A stretch of 41,519 bases of DNA from the NCBI GenBank assembly GCA_949840885.1, contig CATKYJ010000040.1, forward strand, positions 1-41,519, given 5' to 3'. Numbering within the stretch: the stretch's first letter is position 1; each line of letters begins with the position of its first letter. The translations under genes and the position numbers were made by a program. The notes beneath the pieces are model-generated. The model searched no databases, was not told where the DNA came from, and saw nothing but the letters and a program-made list of their open reading frames with translations. Positions 23,080 to 31,117 of this stretch are shown piece after piece. Source of the DNA: an uncultured Acetatifactor sp. (lineage in GTDB: Bacteria > Bacillota > Clostridia > Lachnospirales > Lachnospiraceae).

Positions 23080-24336
23080 ATGGAATTCAGCAAAGGAAAA
23101 ATCAGGCAGATCAGGCATTTGATGATATTGGCGGCGCTGTTGATACTGGCGCTTATATACAGCAAGGAAGTGTTTCAGGGAATCGCTTTCTTCTATAGTA
23201 TTCTCTCGCCGTTTCTGGTAGGCGGGATTATGGCGTTTGTGCTGAATATCCCCATGAGAGCGTATGAGGAAAAAGTATTCGGGCGCTGGCGGGGGAAGAG
23301 CGCTCAGAGGCTGAAAAGGCCTCTGTGCATGGTGCTTTCCATTGTGTCCGTGGCAGTGGTGATATCTCTGGTGGTGGGTACGGTGGTGCCGCAGGTGGTG
23401 GCCACGGCCTCTGAGATCGGCCGGAAGATTCCCGTTTTTACCAACCGGGTTGTGGAGAATCTGGACCGGCTGATGAAAGACTATCCGGAGCTGACGAAGA
23501 AGATAGACGAACTGGAGCTGACTGAGATCAAGTGGGATTCGGTGCTGGACAGTATCTTTGACTTCCTGAAGAACGGTGCCAGCGATGTGCTGAACTCAAC
23601 GGTGACCGTGGCCAGCGGCATCATTTCGGGTGTTGTGAACGGGGTAATATCCTTTATCTTTGCCATATACATCCTGGCGCAGAAAGAGAGACTGGAGAAT
23701 CAGGGACGGCGGATTCTCTCGGCCTATCTGCCGAGAGCCGCAGGAGCGAAGATCGGGGAGATCTGCAGCCTTTTGTATAAGAATTTCAGCTGTTTTATCA
23801 CCGGACAGTGTCTGGAGGCAGTGATTCTGGGCACGATGTTCGTGGTGGCCATGACGCTGTTTCGGATTCCCTATGCCCTGATGGTCGGTGTGCTGATCGC
23901 CTTTACGGCGCTGATTCCCATCGTGGGCGGGTTCATCGGATGCTGGGTGGGGACTTTCCTGATATTGATCGACAATCCGCTGCAGGCATTCTGGTTCGTC
24001 ATCCTGTTTCTGGTGCTGCAGGAGATAGAGGGGAATCTGATCTATCCGAGAGTGGTGGGAAATTCCGTGGGTCTGCCCGCTATCTGGGTGCTGATGGCGG
24101 TGAGCGTGGGCGGAAGTCTGTTCGGAATTTCGGGTATGCTGAGCTTTATTCCGCTGACGTCGTCTTTCTATGCGCTGCTTCGGGAGAGCGTGAACAGGCG
24201 CAATGCCGGGAAAGGGATACCGGTCCCGGTGCAGGAGGAATGCCCGGCAGAGGAAAAGGACACAGAGCAGGCCGGCGGCAAAAAGGGTAAGGCCCCGGGA
24301 AAGGCCGGCGGAAAGAATACGGGCAAGAGACGATAA
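23080..24336 (+). CDS. AI-2E family transporter
   Basis: Start at 23080 (MEFSKGKIRQIRHLM) after AAGGGG; an in-frame ATG at 23026 lacks support. 418 residues with about eight hydrophobic segments: two N-terminal (LMILAALLILALIYS; FYSILSPFLVGGIMAFVLN), VLSIVSVAVVISLVVGTVV, a soluble helical middle region (VVENLDRLMKDYPEL), and a C-terminal group containing LIAFTALIPIVGGFIGCWVG and LEIEGNLIYPRVVG-like sequence (VLQEIEGNLIYPRVVGNS), the family hallmark. The family was named after TqsA and includes Na+/H+ antiporters; transport of autoinducer-2 should not be assumed. The tail is rich in Lys and Gly. A strong terminator follows, so it is monocistronic. Confidence 0.92.
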   Translation: MEFSKGKIRQIRHLMILAALLILALIYSKEVFQGIAFFYSILSPFLVGGIMAFVLNIPMRAYEEKVFGRWRGKSAQRLKRPLCMVLSIVSVAVVISLVVGTVVPQVVATASEIGRKIPVFTNRVVENLDRLMKDYPELTKKIDELELTEIKWDSVLDSIFDFLKNGASDVLNSTVTVASGIISGVVNGVISFIFAIYILAQKERLENQGRRILSAYLPRAAGAKIGEICSLLYKNFSCFITGQCLEAVILGTMFVVAMTLFRIPYALMVGVLIAFTALIPIVGGFIGCWVGTFLILIDNPLQAFWFVILFLVLQEIEGNLIYPRVVGNSVGLPAIWVLMAVSVGGSLFGISGMLSFIPLTSSFYALLRESVNRRNAGKGIPVPVQEECPAEEKDTEQAGGKKGKAPGKAGGKNTGKRR

Positions 24337-24361
24337 GGGGGCGAAACCGCCCCCTTTTTTT
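24335..24361 (+). terminator. Rho-independent terminator after AI-2E family gene
   Basis: GGGGGCG (24337-24343) and CGCCCCC (24348-24354), loop AAAC, followed by seven T residues; the flanking AA and TT extend the stem, so it may also work on the opposite strand for the small gene at 24382. Confidence 0.93.
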
Positions 24362-24381
24362 CCGCCCCGGACTCACAGCCG

Positions 24382-24765
24382 TCAGAGCGCGCTGCGGTCC
24401 AGCAGGCCTGCCAGGGTCTGATAGGACGCCCAGGGACTTTTGCCTGCCAGAGAATACCCCAGAGCGCTTTGGGAATACAGATTTTTGGTCAGCATTTGGA
24501 GCATGGTCTGGCTGACGGCATGACATTTTTCACAGCAGATATTGTCATTGTCAGAGACAGGCTGTGAAGTCTTCTGCTCCGTTTCCCGTGGCCCGGCAGC
24601 TTCCGCGGTGCGGGCTGTCTGCCTGGCCGAGGCCTTTTCCATCAGGGTCGGAAAACTGCCTATATTGACAGAGCCCTTGACGGAAGATGTGCGGATGCCG
24701 CCTCTTCGGGCGTAATACGCGTTCACTTCTTTGATGCCGTTGATGCCAAAATCCTGGAAATTCAT
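24382..24765 (-). CDS. Hypothetical protein downstream of sensor kinase
   Basis: 127 residues, not recognised. AAAGGAG stands seven bases before ATG 24765 and overlaps the stop codon of the kinase gene, so it is co-translated with the two-component system. Visible features: an N-terminal NFQDFGINGIKEVNAYY segment, a polar linker rich in Thr, Ala and Glu, a CCEKC cluster at about residues 78-82 that could bind a metal, and a C-terminus TKNLYSQSALGYSLAGKSPW. There is no signal peptide or membrane segment. It may be an accessory or output component of the signalling pair, but nothing proves it. Confidence 0.6.
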   Translation of the reverse strand: MNFQDFGINGIKEVNAYYARRGGIRTSSVKGSVNIGSFPTLMEKASARQTARTAEAAGPRETEQKTSQPVSDNDNICCEKCHAVSQTMLQMLTKNLYSQSALGYSLAGKSPWASYQTLAGLLDRSAL

Positions 24766-24776
24766 GTTCTCTCCTT

Positions 24777-26189
24777 TCAGTCTGCAGACTTTTCCTGCAG
24801 CAGCACAGTCACGAGGAATTCTTTCCCCGCCGTTGTGATGTCTACGTTACCGTGGTATTTCTCTGCTTCCCGCCTTACATTGGACAGGCCCATGCCGTGG
24901 AGGGGCAGGGAGCCCGGACAGGGGACGGACTCTTTGGTGGAAATCGGCAGGCCGCTTCGGCGGTCGAACCGTATCTCCCCCTCAAAGGAATTGCGGACTT
25001 CGATGAGAAAGAACCGCCTTTTCTTTCTGCCAGAGACAGAGATATGCCTTTGGCCGCTTTTCTCTTTTTCACAGGCCTCCAGAGCGTTCTGCAGCAGATT
25101 GTTCAGGATAATGCCCATGTCGTAGGCATCGTATCCCCCGGCTGACGGATAGACAAAATCCGCCCGAAAATCAATGCCCAGCCTGGCGGCGGCTCTCTGG
25201 GTGTCGCCGATGATGATATCCGTGACGGCATTGCCTGTGGAGACATGGGGGCTAAGCGCCCGAAAGCCTGCGTCCATTTTGGCGATATAGCGCTCCAGCT
25301 CCTCATACAGGCCGCTTCCGGCGAGTCCCCGGATATTGGACAGGTGGCCGCGCATCTCATGCTTCATCCGGCGGACATCATCGCAGAGCTGTTCCGCCTG
25401 TGCCAGCCGGTCCTGCATTGCCGCCAGCTGCTGCTGTTTAGCGAAATATCCGCTCCGCTCCTCCTGCAGGGCAACGACCCTCTGACAGACGGCTGCCGCT
25501 GCCAGCGTTCCGGCATAGAACAGAGCGGCCAGCAGGGGGATGACATATACGGCAGCCGAAACCGATTCGTAGAGCTGGAACACGGAATCTCCGTTGACGA
25601 TTACCAGGAGACGAATGGTCAGGTTCACGAAGACGATACCCGTCACCGGGGGCAGGAGCAGATAGCACAGTTCTCTGGTGTGCAGGATAAGGGGCTGCTT
25701 TCTAAGCTGCCGCACCAGCCCGTGGAGCATGAGGGCAAAGAGCAGAAACATGAGAGCGTCCGTGAGAATAACGTTTCCGGACGCTCTCTCATAGACCTTT
25801 TGAGGCGTATCCGCATTTTCCAGTAGAAGACGGCCGGTGAAATAGTCCACGCTGCGTATGACCATGAGACTTAAATTCCGCATGCAGAAAAAGAGCGTAC
25901 TTAAGAGGAACAGAAGCTTTCGCTCCACACCCAAAAACCGCCCGCAGCCTGTCAGCAAGGCCATCAACAGTATCATATACAGTCCGCCGGAGCCGGGAAG
26001 CAGCATGCCGGGAATGAAGACGGCGGCGTAGAGAAAAGATACAAGGAGGCATCTTTGGCGTATGCTTCGCCTGCCTCCGGGGCTTTCGTCCATGAAAGGC
26101 CTCAGGAAAGCCGCCATGCAGGCCCCGTAGAGGAGTATTTCGATTCCGGTGACTGCCTGGTGCAGCCGTATAAAAGCCGTCTCGTACAA
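24777..26189 (-). CDS. GHKL-type sensor histidine kinase (AgrC/LytS-like)
   Basis: The TTG at 26189 has GGAGG five bases upstream, which favours it over ATG 26201, whose own codons contain that GGAGG. About 470 residues: six to seven hydrophobic segments up to about residue 230 (for example LLYGACMAAFLRPF, AAVYVIPLLAALFYAGTLAAAAV), a coiled helix (RLAQAEQLCDDVRRM), the phospho-His region MKHEMRGHLSNIRGL, an N box DMGIILNNLLQNALEAC, and the G box LHGMGLSNVRREAEKYHG. This layout is that of peptide-sensing AgrC or ComD kinases, but no agrB or agrD homologue lies beside it. It pairs with the LytTR regulator encoded 100 bases upstream in the same direction. Confidence 0.9.
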   Translation of the reverse strand: MYETAFIRLHQAVTGIEILLYGACMAAFLRPFMDESPGGRRSIRQRCLLVSFLYAAVFIPGMLLPGSGGLYMILLMALLTGCGRFLGVERKLLFLLSTLFFCMRNLSLMVIRSVDYFTGRLLLENADTPQKVYERASGNVILTDALMFLLFALMLHGLVRQLRKQPLILHTRELCYLLLPPVTGIVFVNLTIRLLVIVNGDSVFQLYESVSAAVYVIPLLAALFYAGTLAAAAVCQRVVALQEERSGYFAKQQQLAAMQDRLAQAEQLCDDVRRMKHEMRGHLSNIRGLAGSGLYEELERYIAKMDAGFRALSPHVSTGNAVTDIIIGDTQRAAARLGIDFRADFVYPSAGGYDAYDMGIILNNLLQNALEACEKEKSGQRHISVSGRKKRRFFLIEVRNSFEGEIRFDRRSGLPISTKESVPCPGSLPLHGMGLSNVRREAEKYHGNVDITTAGKEFLVTVLLQEKSAD

Positions 26190-26304
26190 AGTTGCCTCCA
26201 TTCTGTATGACAGGCACAGCCCGTATTGTATTTCGGCCCATTTCGGCGCGCCCCGTGGGGGCGGCCGTCCCGGCCGGAGAGCCTGTGGCGTCCGGGAGGA
26301 CAGA

Positions 26305-27030
26305 TTATTCCTGCAGGAAACGAAGATGGGCTTTCACGAAAGCATCGTATTTGCGCTTGGAAATGATCAGCCTGACGCCGTTTCGCAGTATTGCTTCAGA
26401 GCGGGTGTACTCCTCCACGTAAGAGAGATTCACCAAATACCCCCTGTGGATGCGGGCGAAGAGCCCCTCCAGCTTTGCCTCCAGTTCGCTCATCTTTCCG
26501 TAGTATTCCAGAACTCCGTCCTTTAAATGCAGCAGAAGCTTATGGCCCCGGCTCTCTATATAATAGATATCCTGCAGGGCTACCACCCTGTTGCTGCCGG
26601 CAAATTCAATCACCAGGGGCGCGGCGCGCTGTCTGTTCAAAGAGGCGATCTTCTCCGCCGCCTTGGAAAAGACTTCCGCGAAGCGGGCTTCGTCCACAGG
26701 TTTGAGCAGATAGTGAAAAGCCTCCACGTCAAAGGCCTGATAGACATAACGATCATAACCCGTGACAAAAACGATGACAGGCTGTCTGCGCAGGGGAAGC
26801 CCTCGCAGCTTCCCGGCCAGTTCCATGCCGTTCATGGCATCGGGAGCCTCGCAGCTGCCCAGCTCGATGTCCAGGAAAAGCAGATCATGCTCTCTTTCGT
26901 CCCTAAGGTACACAAGGGAATCCTCGTACTGGGTGATCTCACAGGCCGGGTCCTGCCGCCTTACCAGACCGGCCAGCAGATTTCTCATATTTGGTTCGTC
27001 ATCACAGATTGCAATCCTGATTGTCTCCAC
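26305..27030 (-). CDS. LytTR family response regulator (AgrA/LytR type)
   Basis: The start is taken at GTG 27030 because IRIAICDDEP begins the receiver domain directly after it; upstream in-frame sequence is not family-like, although the ribosome binding sequence AAAGGA is closer than usual and a start a few codons away is possible. The 241-residue protein has a receiver domain with the acidic pair in CDDEPN and phospho-acceptor Asp in LLFLDIELGS, and Lys in YLLKPVDEA. The LytTR DNA-binding domain covers about residues 140-240 (IYYIESRGHKLLLHL; FARIHRGYLVNLSYVEEY). It forms a pair with the kinase downstream. A 12-bp palindrome AAACGGCCGTTT at 27090-27101 in its upstream region is a possible binding site; no clear promoter was found there. 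Confidence 0.9.
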   Translation of the reverse strand: METIRIAICDDEPNMRNLLAGLVRRQDPACEITQYEDSLVYLRDEREHDLLFLDIELGSCEAPDAMNGMELAGKLRGLPLRRQPVIVFVTGYDRYVYQAFDVEAFHYLLKPVDEARFAEVFSKAAEKIASLNRQRAAPLVIEFAGSNRVVALQDIYYIESRGHKLLLHLKDGVLEYYGKMSELEAKLEGLFARIHRGYLVNLSYVEEYTRSEAILRNGVRLIISKRKYDAFVKAHLRFLQE

Positions 27031-27260
27031 ATCCTTTCTGTCCAATTCCTGTATCGGAAGAAAAGCGGTAATCTTAACAGAGATTGCCCAAACGGCCGTT
27101 TTGACAGCGCAAATGGGTTGCAAAAAGGGGCTTTCTGCCCTGATCGAGGAAATCGTCGCCGGGACTGCTGACCAGATCATAGCGGAACAACCCACGGTGG
27201 ATTCTCTGGAGGGGGCCGGCCGGAGAGAGGACCCCGCTGTATTTATGAAAATTTAGAAAT

Positions 27261-27309
27261 AAACAGTATATAACACTTGACAACAGTTAAACACTGTTAT
27301 ATACTGTTT
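27261..27309 (+). promoter_or_regulatory. gntR-ABC operon promoter under a perfect 15-bp inverted repeat
   Basis: TTGACA (27277-27282), 17 bases, TATACT (27300-27305). AAACAGTATATAACA (27261-27275) and TGTTATATACTGTTT (27295-27309) are a perfect inverted repeat that surrounds the -35 box and covers the -10 box; an inner repeat AACAGT/ACTGTT lies at 27282-27287 and 27293-27298. Autoregulation by the YtrA-type GntR protein encoded directly downstream is the expected function. Confidence 0.85.
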
Positions 27310-27326
27310 GCAAGGAGGAAAGATAA

Positions 27327-27698
27327 ATGCGCATTATAATAAACAGTTCTTCCATGGTTCCGATCTACGAACAGATTACAGACCAGATCAAATCCCTGAT
27401 ACGCGGCGGGGAATTGAAGGAAAATGACAATCTGCCTTCTGTCCGGGCGCTTTCAAAGGAATTGAAGATCAGCGCGCTGACTGTGAAAAAGGCCTATGAC
27501 AGTCTGGAGGAGGAGGGCTTTACCGTGACAATCCACGGAAAGGGCACTTATGTGGGCGCTGTGAATCCGGGACTTTTGCTGGAGGAGCAGAAAAAAGAGC
27601 TGGAGGCGGACCTGGAACAGGCAGTCTGTAAAGGCAGGAGATACGGAATCAGCGATGAGGATATCAGGAGCTTATTTGAACTGATTTTGGAGGGTTGA
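27327..27698 (+). CDS. GntR family regulator, YtrA subfamily
   Basis: 123 residues, with a GntR winged helix at residues 8-75 (VPIYEQITDQIKSLI; ENDNLPSVRALSKELKIS; TVKKAYDSLEEEGFTVTIHGKGTYV) and only a short C-terminal helix region, the mark of the YtrA subfamily, which usually represses adjacent ABC transporter genes. AAGGAGGAAAG precedes the ATG. It overlaps closely with the ABC ATPase gene (stop 27696-27698, next start 27701). The operator over the promoter supports negative autoregulation. Confidence 0.93.
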   Translation: MRIIINSSSMVPIYEQITDQIKSLIRGGELKENDNLPSVRALSKELKISALTVKKAYDSLEEEGFTVTIHGKGTYVGAVNPGLLLEEQKKELEADLEQAVCKGRRYGISDEDIRSLFELILEG

Positions 27699-27700
27699 GT

Positions 27701-28552
27701 ATGTTAAGGATTGAGAATCTGCAAAAAAATTACGGCGCATTTCGTCTGGACTGCTCTATGGAAGTTCTGAGCGGACGGGTGACAGGTCTGGTGGGACAGA
27801 ACGGCGCCGGGAAGAGCACTACTTTCAAGGCAGTGCTGGGGCTGGTCAGGCCGGACGGCGGGAAGATAGAGATTCTGGGAAAGGACAGCGGACAGTTTGG
27901 GGCCGGGGACAGACAGGAGCTGGGAGTGGTCCTGTCCAATGCGGGCTTCAGCGGATATCTCACTGTCAGGGACATCATACCTGTGCTGGGCAGTCTCTAC
28001 GCCCGCTTCGACAAGGCATTTTTCCTGGAGCAGGTGAAACGGTTCGGGCTGCCTGACAATCAGAAGATCAAGGAATTTTCCACGGGTATGAAAGCGAAGC
28101 TGAAGGTTCTGACAGCCATTTCCCACAGGGCCAGGCTGCTTATCCTGGACGAACCCACGGCGGGGCTGGATGTGGTGGCAAGGGATGAGCTCTTGGAGCT
28201 GCTCCGGGTATTCATGGAGCAGGATGACAACAGGGGGATTCTGGTGAGCTCTCATATCTCCGGAGACCTGGAGACTCTGTGCGATGACATTTACATGATA
28301 CACCAGGGCAAAATCATTCTTCATGAGGATACGGATGTGCTGCTGGACAATTACGCGGTACTGAAGATGGATGAGAGAGAATATGAGACCATTGAGAAGC
28401 GCTATATCCTCTGCAGCAGAAAAGAGAGCTTCGGCTACAGCTGCCTGACCAATCAGAAGAGATTCTACAGAGAGAATTATCCGAAGCTTGCAGTCTTAAA
28501 GGGCAGCATTGACGAAGTGATCATGATGATGATAAAGGGGGAGAGATTATGA
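27701..28552 (+). CDS. ABC transporter ATP-binding protein
   Basis: Start at ATG 27701, six bases after GGAGGG, rather than the TTG two codons earlier. 283 residues with Walker A GQNGAGKST at 32-40, the LSGGQ-equivalent FSTGMKAKLKVL, Walker B LLILDEPTAGLD and a switch His in LVSSHISGDLE. It belongs to the drug/lantibiotic or ABC-2 exporter type ATPases of the YtrB kind. The C-terminal 70 residues are an accessory region. It should form a transporter with the membrane protein encoded by the next, overlapping gene. Confidence 0.94.
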   Translation: MLRIENLQKNYGAFRLDCSMEVLSGRVTGLVGQNGAGKSTTFKAVLGLVRPDGGKIEILGKDSGQFGAGDRQELGVVLSNAGFSGYLTVRDIIPVLGSLYARFDKAFFLEQVKRFGLPDNQKIKEFSTGMKAKLKVLTAISHRARLLILDEPTAGLDVVARDELLELLRVFMEQDDNRGILVSSHISGDLETLCDDIYMIHQGKIILHEDTDVLLDNYAVLKMDEREYETIEKRYILCSRKESFGYSCLTNQKRFYRENYPKLAVLKGSIDEVIMMMIKGERL

Positions 28553-29202
28553 AAGGGTTGTTGATCAAGGATTTGAAGCTCATGAAAAATATGAGGAATA
28601 CATTGATAATCATTGCCATAGTTGCGCTTGGGATGTCTTTCTACACCAGTGATATGTCCTTTATCGTAGTGTATCTGGCGGTTATCAGTACTTCGTTTAC
28701 CTCCAGCACCATCAGCTATGACGAATTTGAGAACGGGAATGCTTTCCTGTTCTCCCTGCCTGTGTCCCGGAGGGACTATGCCGTGGAAAAGCATCTTTTT
28801 TCTCTGCTGATGTGCGGAGGCGGCTGGCTGGCAGGCTCTGTTCTCACAGTCTGCGGCGGGGTGTTCCGGGACGGACTTGACCCTGCAGAAAGCGTTATGG
28901 CAGCGCTGGTGCTGCTGCCCGTGGCGATAGGATTAAGTTCGTTTATGATTCCCGTGCACCTGAAATACAGCGGCGAAAAGGGCAGGATTGTCATGATCAT
29001 CTTGATGGGAGGAGTTTTCCTGATCGTGATATCAGGGGCAAAGATTGCGGAGAAATTGGGCATAGACTTTAGGGAGCTGGGAGAGAGGATGCCGGTGATG
29101 AGCGACGGCATGGGCCTTGCGGCGGCTCTCGGTATCAGCCTTGTGCTGCTGCTTGTGTCCTGTAAGATCAGTATCAGAATTATGGAGCATAAGGAATTTT
29201 GA
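28549..29202 (+). CDS. ABC-2 type membrane permease
   Basis: 217 residues overlapping the ATPase gene by the ATGA arrangement. Five to six hydrophobic segments are visible (NTLIIIAIVALGMSFY; SFIVVYLAVISTSFTSS; LLMCGGGWLAGSVLTVCGG; LVLLPVAIGLSSFMIPV; IVMIILMGGVFLIVISG; ALGISLVLLLVSCKI). ISYDEFENGNAFLFSLPVSRR is the conserved cytoplasmic segment of the ABC2_membrane_5 family, in which a two-gene ATPase/permease unit follows a YtrA-like GntR gene. The substrate is unknown; peptide antibiotic or envelope-stress export is typical. Confidence 0.9.
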   Translation: MKGLLIKDLKLMKNMRNTLIIIAIVALGMSFYTSDMSFIVVYLAVISTSFTSSTISYDEFENGNAFLFSLPVSRRDYAVEKHLFSLLMCGGGWLAGSVLTVCGGVFRDGLDPAESVMAALVLLPVAIGLSSFMIPVHLKYSGEKGRIVMIILMGGVFLIVISGAKIAEKLGIDFRELGERMPVMSDGMGLAAALGISLVLLLVSCKISIRIMEHKEF

Positions 29203-29248
29203 GCGGGTGTTCATTTGAGGATGGATATGAAGTATGCATAAACCCGGC

Positions 29249-29297
29249 GAAGCGGAGCCGCTTTTGGTATCGCAACCAGCGGCTTTGCTTCCTTTTT
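29249..29297 (+). terminator. Terminator after the GntR-ABC operon
   Basis: GAAGC (29249-29253) with GCTTC (29287-29291) and AGCCGCT (29256-29262) with AGCGGCT (29278-29284) build a long interrupted stem followed by CTTTTT. It closes the host operon just before the tail module. Confidence 0.8.
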
Positions 29298-29342
29298 ATG
29301 TCCGGGAACTGCCCATGGGCGAACGCAAAAGAAAGGGCGTCC

Positions 29343-29801
29343 TCAGGACAACTCAAGCACCCCTAAATAGGGCTCAAAGTAAACCACATAGTTACCGATG
29401 CGGGCCCCTTTTCCGTATTTCGCTTTATAATAATCCAGGGCATCGGAGAGAAACTCCTCCGTCACATCGAGAAATTCTGCCGTCTCGGAGAGACTATGGC
29501 AGTGGTTCTTGTGCGCCCGGATAATCCCGGCCAGGCCGATCAGCCTGTTGTACGCGTGGACGCGGGCCCGGAGCTCCTGCTTCCTGTTGGACACGGAGGA
29601 CTGGTCCAGGATATCTCCTGTCCCTGTGTAATAATGGCCCAGCTCCTCCGCCAGGATGCATCTCTTCTCTGTCTGGGTCATCCCCTTTTTGATGGCGATG
29701 CGGTCGCCCTTTATCCTCCCCTTGCTCACGGGGAGGCTTTTCTCTTTTGTGACGAGCCTGTTATTGTCGGCCTCGATCAGCAAATCTTCGTATGTAGTCA
29801 C
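29343..29801 (-). CDS. ImmA/IrrE-like metallopeptidase-type protein
   Basis: 152 residues from GTG 29801 (AAGGGG upstream). The motif CILAEELGHYYTGTGDI is the phage ImmA-type zinc site in which the first His of HExxH is commonly replaced (E-E-L-G-H). ImmA proteins of mobile elements cleave or antagonise the cognate repressor when DNA damage occurs, and derepress excision or lysis genes. It lies 50 bases downstream of the repressor gene on the same strand, as expected for an ImmR-ImmA pair. The C-terminal half (LDVTEEFLSDALDYYKAKYG) is helical. It gives a route for SOS-type induction of the tail module. Confidence 0.87.
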   Translation of the reverse strand: MTTYEDLLIEADNNRLVTKEKSLPVSKGRIKGDRIAIKKGMTQTEKRCILAEELGHYYTGTGDILDQSSVSNRKQELRARVHAYNRLIGLAGIIRAHKNHCHSLSETAEFLDVTEEFLSDALDYYKAKYGKGARIGNYVVYFEPYLGVLELS

Positions 29802-29851
29802 GATATCATCCCCTTATAACAGATAGCAGATTACGTGTCCGATAAAACGGA

Positions 29852-30340
29852 CTAGAAGTCTTCATCGTCCATGATGGCTTCCTCCAGCTGTCTCAGCTCC
29901 TCCGGAGCCCCTGCGTAGTCCTCGGCGTGGGCGGCGTTTAGACAGGAGGCATCCTTTTGGACAGCCATGGGGATAACATTATCCGTTTTCGGCGCTATCG
30001 CCGCCTCGGCCGTGGAGCGCTCCCACTCTTTCAGGAGGGTGAAGTCTACCATCTCTTTGCCATGAGAGTCGAGATCGCGGTATTTTTCGATGATTCCCAG
30101 TTCGTCTGATTTTAACGCCGGGGTTCCGAAAAGCGCCAGAGGATTATCACATCTGTAAATCTTACATAAGGCTACAAATGCGTCTGCATTGGGCATGCTG
30201 AGTCCGCTTTCATATCCGTAAAGTGTCTTGGCAGAGATGTTTATATCATATTCCTGCAGTCTGTCTGTAACTTCATTGGCGGAGAAACCAGATGTCCGCC
30301 GCAGCTGTTTTAAAAAGCCGGCTATGGTTTGCTTTGTCAT
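29852..30340 (-). CDS. Cro/CI-type HTH repressor of the tail module
   Basis: 162 residues with an N-terminal HTH_3 domain (TIAGFLKQLRRTSGFSANEVT; ISAKTLYGYESGLSMPNADAF) followed by an acidic, mostly helical C-terminus (LGIIEKYRDLDSHGKEMVDF), a common phage and ICE repressor layout. No LexA-type peptidase domain is seen, which agrees with ImmA doing the inactivation. It is divergently transcribed from the tail operon; paired operator-like sequences lie in the shared intergenic region. Confidence 0.88.
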   Translation of the reverse strand: MTKQTIAGFLKQLRRTSGFSANEVTDRLQEYDINISAKTLYGYESGLSMPNADAFVALCKIYRCDNPLALFGTPALKSDELGIIEKYRDLDSHGKEMVDFTLLKEWERSTAEAAIAPKTDNVIPMAVQKDASCLNAAHAEDYAGAPEELRQLEEAIMDDEDF

Positions 30341-30366
30341 ATCTTTGTCCTGCCTTTCTCATTTCT

Positions 30367-30395
30367 ATATTACCATCATTTACCTGGGATGTAAA
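30367..30395 (-). promoter_or_regulatory. Promoter of the repressor-immA pair
   Basis: On the minus strand TTTACA (30395-30390), 17 bases, TAATAT (30372-30367), ending about 27 bases before the repressor start codon. It is divergent from the strong tail-side promoter about 45 bases away. Confidence 0.7.
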
Positions 30396-30437
30396 CAGAA
30401 TAATCTTAGTAAGTAAGAAAAATATTCTAAAAAAATG

Positions 30438-30489
30438 TTGACAAGTCTAGTGTCTAGGAATATAATGCATATAAATTCTTAGAAACTAG
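30438..30489 (+). promoter_or_regulatory. Strong rightward promoter with two inverted operator copies
   Basis: TTGACA (30438-30443), 17 bases, TATAAT (30461-30466): a perfect consensus promoter. CTAGTGTCTAGGAAT (30447-30461) and the reverse complement of 30475-30489 (CTAGTTTCTAAGAAT) agree at 13 of 15 positions, so two copies of a 15-mer face each other with the -10 box between them. This is how a CI-like repressor would silence the module. The remaining part up to the first gene at 30690 holds no feature that I can support. Confidence 0.82.
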
Positions 30490-30689
30490 GCATTATAAAT
30501 GAGGACAGTGAAAGAAGCTAAGAATTCTGCAGAATCTGTCATAGACAGGGGCCATATCTTTCTCTTGTTCCGGATATGCGGACTGTCCGGCCGGGGACGG
30601 CGGGTTCGGCGGGACAGGGTTGACAGATGACTGACAGCGCGAATGGATGATTGCACCGGGGGAACCGGGAGCGAAAGGAGGTTTTGACA

Positions 30690-31112
30690 TTGGACAAGGG
30701 AATATTACAGGACTACATAGACGCCTGTGAGCTGGTGAAAGAGACGGAGGCGGAGATCCGCAGGCTGAACGGGAAGAAGAGGACAGTGGTCCAGACGAAA
30801 GTAAAAGGCTCCTCTCCAAACTTTCCCTATATAGAGCAGCGCTTCAAGATTGAGGGCACTGCGTTCTCTGTGGAGGACGACAGTCACCTGCGGTACGAGG
30901 AGAGGGTGCTGGCGCAGCGAAAGGGACGGGCGGAGCAGGTCAAGTATCAGGTGGACGAATGGCTGGGTACGGTTCCCCTGCGCATGCAGCGGATCATACG
31001 GTACCGGTATCTGGACGGGCTGACGTGGGAGCAGGTGGCTGCGCAGATGGGGAGGCGGGCCACAGGGGACAGTGTCAGAAAGGAGCTGAAAAGATTTTTT
31101 GAAAAAATCTAA
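30690..31112 (+). CDS. Sigma-70 region 4-like phage transcriptional activator
   Basis: TTG start at 30690 with AAAGGAGG eight bases upstream. 140 residues: an N-terminal helix pair (YIDACELVKETEAEIRRLN), a basic middle, and a C-terminal helix-turn-helix of sigma region 4 type (MQRIIRYRYLDGLTWEQVAAQMG). Proteins of this size and layout (ArpU/RinA-like, phage 'sigma factor-like' activators) switch on late genes in Gram-positive phages. It is the only gene between the repressor switch and the tail genes, and three direct repeats directly after its stop codon look like its target. It may therefore be the master activator of the particle genes. Confidence 0.75.
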   Translation: MDKGILQDYIDACELVKETEAEIRRLNGKKRTVVQTKVKGSSPNFPYIEQRFKIEGTAFSVEDDSHLRYEERVLAQRKGRAEQVKYQVDEWLGTVPLRMQRIIRYRYLDGLTWEQVAAQMGRRATGDSVRKELKRFFEKI

Positions 31113-31117
31113 AGTCA

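Noticed and set aside
23080..24336. Quorum-sensing role by AI-2 for the AI-2E family protein
   Set aside because: The family name is historical; several members are ion antiporters, and no luxS or lsr genes are nearby.
26202..26304. GC-rich palindromic stretch between the response regulator and kinase genes
   Set aside because: Short overlapping inverted repeats are common in this composition and there is no T run; no function can be supported.
30499..30630. 43-codon frame after the rightward tail-module promoter
   Set aside because: No ribosome binding site, Arg-rich composition as in a random GC-rich frame, and no family resemblance.
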